From the NCBI RefSeq assembly GCF_900291465.1, contig NZ_LT985808.1, positions 62,001-126,000 on the forward strand: a stretch of 64,000 nt of DNA, written 5' to 3'. The translations under genes and the position numbers were made by a program. Below the pieces are notes generated by a model that was not told the DNA's origin, did not search any database, and worked only from the letters and a program-made list of their open reading frames with translations. The stretch comes from Bacteroides sp. Marseille-P3684. Lineage in GTDB: Bacteria; Bacteroidota; Bacteroidia; Bacteroidales; Bacteroidaceae. Of this stretch, positions 59,652 through 64,000 are shown piece after piece; positions within the stretch are counted from its first letter, which is position 1, and each line of letters begins with the position of its first letter.

Positions 59652-61019
59652 ATGAAGAAAGTATATACCCTCCTCGCCTTGGCGGCTGCCCTGTGCGCCA
59701 CTTCGTGCAACGAGAACGAAGTGCCTTTCTACGCAGCCGGTTCCGACGGCATCTATTTCAACTATGAGGACGAAAACCAAGCCAACTTCGAGGCTTCGGT
59801 GAACTTTGCCGACTACATCGTGGGCGACTCTGCCTTCCTGAGCGTACCCGTCAAACTGAAGACCCTGGGATACCTTGCCGATCATGACCGTCGCGTGGTG
59901 CTGAAGGAGAATCCCGTGGAGTCCTACCAGCAGGCAACCATCGAGATACCGGAAATCATCATGCCTGCCGGAGAGACCGAGCTGGACGTAGTCATCAAGG
60001 TGCTCCGTCCGGCTGAAATCAACACCCGCTATGCCGTACGGCTCACCATCGACGGTAACTCGTCGGAGAGCCAGATAGGCTCAGGCGTCACCGAGAAGGC
60101 TGCCTTCACCATCTACTCGGAGGAGACTTACAGCCAGCCTGCCAACTGGAACAACGTCACCCGCTTCTTCGGCACGTGGACACCCGAGAAGCATATCTTC
60201 CTGGCACGGGTGACCGGCAACGACCAGTACACCTCCGATGCCTCGATGGGCGAAAGCTACAACGTGGCTGCCGTCGACTCCATCCGCACCTACTACGCCG
60301 AACACCCCGAAGCGGAGAAGACCATCGACATCCCCCTGCTCGCCATCAGCATGTGGAGTCCGTACCAGTACGCACAGCCTCCCTATTGGAATGCCCTGCA
60401 CGACCGCTACCTGGGAAGCTACAACCCCACCATGTTCGGCAACTACTGCCAGTCCTACAACATCAACACCATCAATGAGTATGACGAGTTCACCGGCACG
60501 GAAGACAACCTGAGGGAGGTCAACAAGAAAGCGGTCTACGCCATGACCAGCTACATCAACCAGCAGTTCCAGATGGGCTCCTCGGTATCCAACGCCTCGA
60601 CCGGCTTCCGCGTACCGTTCCTCGACGAGCTCTTCGACGAATACCAGTTCGCCGAACCCTACTGGTGGGTCAACTTCCCGACCAATACCCCGGCAGGCGG
60701 TACACCCACAGGCATCTACATCGACGACTACTATGGCACCTACTCGGAGAGCAAGTACCGCTTCATGCTCAAGACCATGCTGGCTGTACGCGGCAACGAC
60801 GGCTTCTCGTGGGGCGACATGTTCCCCGTGTGCGACAACTTCATGGGTGGACTCGGCTGGGACTACATGCTCATGCCTGCCGACGCACAGCAGCTCATCC
60901 GCACCTGCCATGAGATGTTCCTCTCGGAGTATGACAAGAACCCCGATGCCTACGACTTCACTTTCCCGCGCACCCTCGTCTTCCCCGACGACAGCGGCTC
61001 AGGAAAAGACAAAAAGTAA
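59652..61019 (+). CDS. DUF4843 lipoprotein
   Basis: A 455-residue lipoprotein (lipobox CATSC, Cys about 19, then NENE). The N-terminal DUF4843 region (about 25-155) is beta-rich (GIYFNYEDEN, LKTLGYLADHDRRVVLKEN, EIIMPAGETELDVVIKVLRP); the C-terminal half (about 165-455) is rich in Tyr and Trp. It follows susD by 27 bp, as such genes usually do, and probably binds substrate at the surface. Confidence 0.85.
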   Translation: MKKVYTLLALAAALCATSCNENEVPFYAAGSDGIYFNYEDENQANFEASVNFADYIVGDSAFLSVPVKLKTLGYLADHDRRVVLKENPVESYQQATIEIPEIIMPAGETELDVVIKVLRPAEINTRYAVRLTIDGNSSESQIGSGVTEKAAFTIYSEETYSQPANWNNVTRFFGTWTPEKHIFLARVTGNDQYTSDASMGESYNVAAVDSIRTYYAEHPEAEKTIDIPLLAISMWSPYQYAQPPYWNALHDRYLGSYNPTMFGNYCQSYNINTINEYDEFTGTEDNLREVNKKAVYAMTSYINQQFQMGSSVSNASTGFRVPFLDELFDEYQFAEPYWWVNFPTNTPAGGTPTGIYIDDYYGTYSESKYRFMLKTMLAVRGNDGFSWGDMFPVCDNFMGGLGWDYMLMPADAQQLIRTCHEMFLSEYDKNPDAYDFTFPRTLVFPDDSGSGKDKK

Positions 61020-61043
61020 CCCTCACCGAAAAACGAACAACGT

Positions 61044-62729
61044 ATGAAAAAGATATTATTCGGACTGCTGACCCTCGGCACCGTCGTCCTGGGCGGATGC
61101 TATGAAGACAAGGGCAACTACAGCTACAACTTCGGAGACATCAACAGTGTGGACACCCTCAGATTCACACCCGAAGCTTACTCCGGTCTCAACGGCTGGA
61201 TCATCGACTTCATGAAGAGTGGCGAAGCCGACACCGTGACCGAACGCGTCACGGTGAACCCCACGTTCTCGGCTCCCGACAAGGCGGACCAGATGGACTA
61301 CTACTGGTACCGGCAATACACGTGGAACGGGCAAACCGTGAAAGACACGCTCACCACACCCGGATACATGGACGTGCTCATCCCCGAGAACGGCAATGTG
61401 AGCTACAGAGTCATCCTCGAACTGCGCGACCGCGAAACGGAAATCTCCTACTTCACCCAGCTGACCGTGAAGACCCGCGAATGGTACACCAACAGCCTCT
61501 TCGTGCTCCACGGCAACTCCACACAGAACCAACGGCTGGGCAACGTTGAGTTCCTCGGCGACGAACCGACCATCACCCTCGATGCCTTCGAGCGCTCGAA
61601 CACCGACCCGAACCTGCACGAGCCTTTCAAGAATGCCCGCGTACTGGGCTTCCGCATGAACCGGATGGACCCCGAAATGGTGGTCTTCAAGACCAACGGC
61701 GAGGCGGAAGTCTACAACCCCTTCGGCTTGAAACGCCTCCAGGACACCTACTTCGTGATGCCTCCCGTCGCCGTTGGTTCCAACCTCTTCGTCGCCAAAA
61801 CACTCATCAACGAAGACCCGGCAGGGGCATCCAACGACTTCCGTTGCGTCCTGAGCAACGACGGACGGTTCTACATCTCGCGCGGCTCGTTCCGCTTCTA
61901 TGAACCGGGACTCAACACCGAGAACACCGAGCATCTCACCACCGACCAGTACCGCGTCAGCATCGGCACACGGACGGGAGACTACTACGTCTTCTGGGAC
62001 GACCAGGGCAAGCGGTTCATCCACAACAGCATCGGTGGCAACAACTTCCCGCGCTTCGACACCGACGGACGGGAGACGGCAAGCCTCATCACCCCCGTGC
62101 TCGACTCACACATTGACGCCGGCATCCTGGCGAAGCTCTCCGGCATGCAGCCCGTCTATGCCTATGTGAACAACTTCAACTACTTCCAGTCTGCCGACGA
62201 GATGCGCTTCCTCTTCTACGACCCTGCCACGGAAAGCAACATGATGTGCATGCTCACGGTGGACGGAGGAGGCGGCAAGACCAAGGCTGTCACCCGTGCC
62301 GACAAGGACGAGGAAAGCACCGCCATGTTCGCAGCCGATACCCTCAGCCTGGACGGTCTCCACATCGAACCGGGGACTCCGATAGTCTACACGGGTGCCT
62401 ACTCGCTTGACTTCTTCTTCTACGCCGACGGCTCCACCCTCTACCGTTACAATGTGCAGAGCGGCGACCAGGACATCATCTACGAGGCACCTGCCGGCTA
62501 TGAGATTGTCCTCCTGAAGTTCCGGCAGAATATAGACTACCTGTACTGGGGCAACCTGTACCGCTACCTCTCCATCGGTCTGAACCGGAACAACGAAGGC
62601 GCCGTAGCGGAAATCAAGCTGACGGCAGCGGGTGACCTGGACGAATCCTTCGAGCCTCAACTCTACGAAGGCTTTGACCGCATCACCGACGTGCAGTTCT
62701 GCAACGAACTCATGTACACCGCCGAATAA
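61044..62729 (+). CDS. PKD-like-family surface lipoprotein
   Basis: A 561-residue lipoprotein (lipobox VLGGC, Cys about 19, then YEDKGNYSYN). PKD-like beta domains at the N-terminus (about 25-150) are followed by a six- or seven-bladed propeller-like region with repeats such as FVMPPVAVGSNLFVAK and DSHIDAGILAKLSG. The CYEDKGNY start is typical of the PKD-like family found with SusC/SusD pairs and DUF4843. Probably part of the surface binding complex. Confidence 0.85.
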   Translation: MKKILFGLLTLGTVVLGGCYEDKGNYSYNFGDINSVDTLRFTPEAYSGLNGWIIDFMKSGEADTVTERVTVNPTFSAPDKADQMDYYWYRQYTWNGQTVKDTLTTPGYMDVLIPENGNVSYRVILELRDRETEISYFTQLTVKTREWYTNSLFVLHGNSTQNQRLGNVEFLGDEPTITLDAFERSNTDPNLHEPFKNARVLGFRMNRMDPEMVVFKTNGEAEVYNPFGLKRLQDTYFVMPPVAVGSNLFVAKTLINEDPAGASNDFRCVLSNDGRFYISRGSFRFYEPGLNTENTEHLTTDQYRVSIGTRTGDYYVFWDDQGKRFIHNSIGGNNFPRFDTDGRETASLITPVLDSHIDAGILAKLSGMQPVYAYVNNFNYFQSADEMRFLFYDPATESNMMCMLTVDGGGGKTKAVTRADKDEESTAMFAADTLSLDGLHIEPGTPIVYTGAYSLDFFFYADGSTLYRYNVQSGDQDIIYEAPAGYEIVLLKFRQNIDYLYWGNLYRYLSIGLNRNNEGAVAEIKLTAAGDLDESFEPQLYEGFDRITDVQFCNELMYTAE

Positions 62730-62750
62730 ACCTTTCAATCACATTCGCAG

Positions 62751-62778
62751 GCTCAACCGTCCACCCGGACGGTTGAGC
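62751..62778 (+). other. Strong intercistronic hairpin
   Basis: A 12-bp perfect stem GCTCAACCGTCC/GGACGGTTGAGC with a 4-nt loop between the PKD-like and thioredoxin-like genes. There is no U-tract, so it may stabilise or process the mRNA rather than end it. Confidence 0.6.
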
Positions 62779-62808
62779 GTACGCGAAGCCTAAAAACCTT
62801 ACATAAAC

Positions 62809-63909
62809 ATGTTACACCTACGAACTCTTTTCAGCGCCCTGGGACTGTGCGGCTGCCTCTGCCTGCAAGCCCAGCAACCCGTGACCGTCAGCGGGACCAT
62901 CGAGGGAGTCAGCTCCGGCAGACTGCTGCTCGTTGTCCCTGTCGGCGAAACACAGACAGACACCCTTGCCACCGCGGACATCACACCGCAGGGCAACTTC
63001 ACCCTGAAAGCCACACTCACTGAACCGACGGGTGCGCACATCATGCTGGAGAACTACCTGGGAGGCTTCTTCTTCTTTGCCGAACCGGGCAAGACCTACG
63101 AGGCACGCCTGAGCAACGGCGAGGGCTCTCACATCCGCGGCGAAGGACTGCAAGTAGAATGGTTGCGCTACCAGGCGGACGTACAGTCCATCAACGCCCG
63201 TCGCGACTCCATGCAGCAGGCCTTCGACAACCTCCGCGCACAAGCCAAGTTCCGCAGCGCCAGCGAGGCAAACAAACGGCTGGAAGCCTACACGCAGGAG
63301 AGTGGCGACCAGGTGCGCCGCTTCCTTGCCGCACACGACGACGTGCTCAACGCCTACATCACCTACACCTATGCCTGTCAGCGTGAACTGGACGGAGCAG
63401 CCAGCCGGGCACAGTACAACCGCCTGGGCGAAAATGCACGCCGGAGCATCTACGGACGCATGCTCGCCCAACGTGCCGACCGGCTCGAAGCTGCCACCAG
63501 CGGCAAGCCTGCCCCTGACTTCACTCTTCCCACCCCTGACGGAAAGAACATCACCCTGAGCAGCGTGAAGGCGAAACTCCGCATCGTCGACTTCTGGGCA
63601 TCGTGGTGCGGCCCCTGCCGGCTGAACAACCCGAAGCTCAAGGAGCTTTATGCCGCCTACAAGGACAAGGGACTGGAAATCATCGGCGTGTCGCTGGACA
63701 CGGATACCCGCCGCTGGACGGACGCCATCGCCAAGGACGGACTGCCCTGGATTCAGGTGTCGTCGCTCAAAGGGTGGAAGTGCCCCGTGGCAAGCCTCTA
63801 CGGCGTGAGTGTCGTCCCTGCCATGTTCGTCATCGACGCCAACGGCAACATCATCGCCACCGAACTGCGGGGCGATGCCTTGAAAGAATTCATTGCAAAA
63901 CACCTTTAA
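62809..63909 (+). CDS. TlpA-like thioredoxin-fold protein with DUF4369 N-domain
   Basis: A 366-residue secreted thiol-disulfide oxidoreductase. The signal peptide ends near residue 23 (CLQAQ). A DUF4369-type beta domain (about 25-120) and a helical linker (about 120-225) precede a thioredoxin domain with the active site WASWCGPCRLNNPKL (near 263-277) and the cis-Pro loop VVPAMFVID. It likely keeps periplasmic or surface proteins of this operon in the correct redox state. Confidence 0.9.
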   Translation: MLHLRTLFSALGLCGCLCLQAQQPVTVSGTIEGVSSGRLLLVVPVGETQTDTLATADITPQGNFTLKATLTEPTGAHIMLENYLGGFFFFAEPGKTYEARLSNGEGSHIRGEGLQVEWLRYQADVQSINARRDSMQQAFDNLRAQAKFRSASEANKRLEAYTQESGDQVRRFLAAHDDVLNAYITYTYACQRELDGAASRAQYNRLGENARRSIYGRMLAQRADRLEAATSGKPAPDFTLPTPDGKNITLSSVKAKLRIVDFWASWCGPCRLNNPKLKELYAAYKDKGLEIIGVSLDTDTRRWTDAIAKDGLPWIQVSSLKGWKCPVASLYGVSVVPAMFVIDANGNIIATELRGDALKEFIAKHL

Positions 63910-63921
63910 CACCAACCATTT

Positions 63922-64000
63922 ATGAAAGCATTCACCATCCTGCTCTTCGCCTGTAGCCTTGCCGCGAGTACGTACGCCCAAGATACCTACAAGCTGACCG
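63922..64000 (+). CDS. Start of a further secreted protein (cut by window end)
   Basis: An ATG 12 bp after the thioredoxin-like gene opens a frame with a clear signal peptide (MKAFTILLFACSLAASTYAQ) and then DTYKLT before the window ends. The start of the mature part fits a second DUF4369/thioredoxin-like protein but the fragment is too short to decide. Confidence 0.6.
   Translation, partial: MKAFTILLFACSLAASTYAQDTYKLT

Overview
The window is chromosomal DNA from a member of the Bacteroidales, most likely Bacteroides or a close relative. The support is direct: SusC/SusD-type uptake genes, a one-protein hybrid two-component system, an Mfa-type fimbrial operon, a xusABC-type siderophore operon, meso-diaminopimelate dehydrogenase, and about twenty promoters matching the Bacteroides sigma consensus TAnnTTTG. 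GC content is fairly high for the group in most coding regions. It drops in the fimbrial tip gene, the AlbA_2/ATPase gene and the long intergenic stretches. I cannot give a species. I saw no rRNA, tRNA, CRISPR array, prophage or intact insertion sequence.

Layout. 1-690: non-coding repeats. 691-5222: TonB receptor, DUF4374 lipoprotein and PepSY protein, matching XusABC. 5380-11338 (minus): Kdo transferase and glutamyl-tRNA synthetase, a zinc-ribbon membrane protein, and an outer-membrane beta-barrel protein. 11596-20343 (plus): PgpH-like phosphodiesterase, PriA, and an OmpA-like lipoprotein overlapping a very unusual receiver/PEP-synthase-type ATP-grasp protein. 20686-24686: dispanin-like protein, tyrosine phosphatase, copper ATPase and a DUF2752 protein. 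24798-34312: AlbA_2/ATPase gene, a repeat-rich gap, a small lipoprotein, and a minus-strand set of hybrid two-component regulator, CE7 esterase and AraC-type regulator with a metal-binding-like N-terminus. 34686-42617: housekeeping and stress genes (gdhA, thioesterase, amidase, metY, cupin/HxlR pair, ddh, ruvA, uracil-DNA-glycosylase family). 42853-51219 (minus): a six-gene Mfa-type fimbrial operon. 51220-53605: long non-coding gap with repeats. 53606 to the end: a SusC/SusD operon with DUF4843, PKD-like and thioredoxin-like genes. Its susC is split by a one-base frameshift.

The most interesting signal is non-coding. Five intergenic loci (about 208-269, 16368-16426, 26930-27031, 40132-40263 and 52113-52258) carry mini-arrays of short palindromes spaced at exactly 22 bp. 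The unit sequence differs between loci, but pitch and symmetry are kept, and where a unit changes both arms often change together. Two of these loci are diverged inverted copies of one module of about 400 bp, and a third shares that module's hairpin arm. A separate class of heptamer repeats sits in or against gene ends. I know of no assigned function for these arrays.
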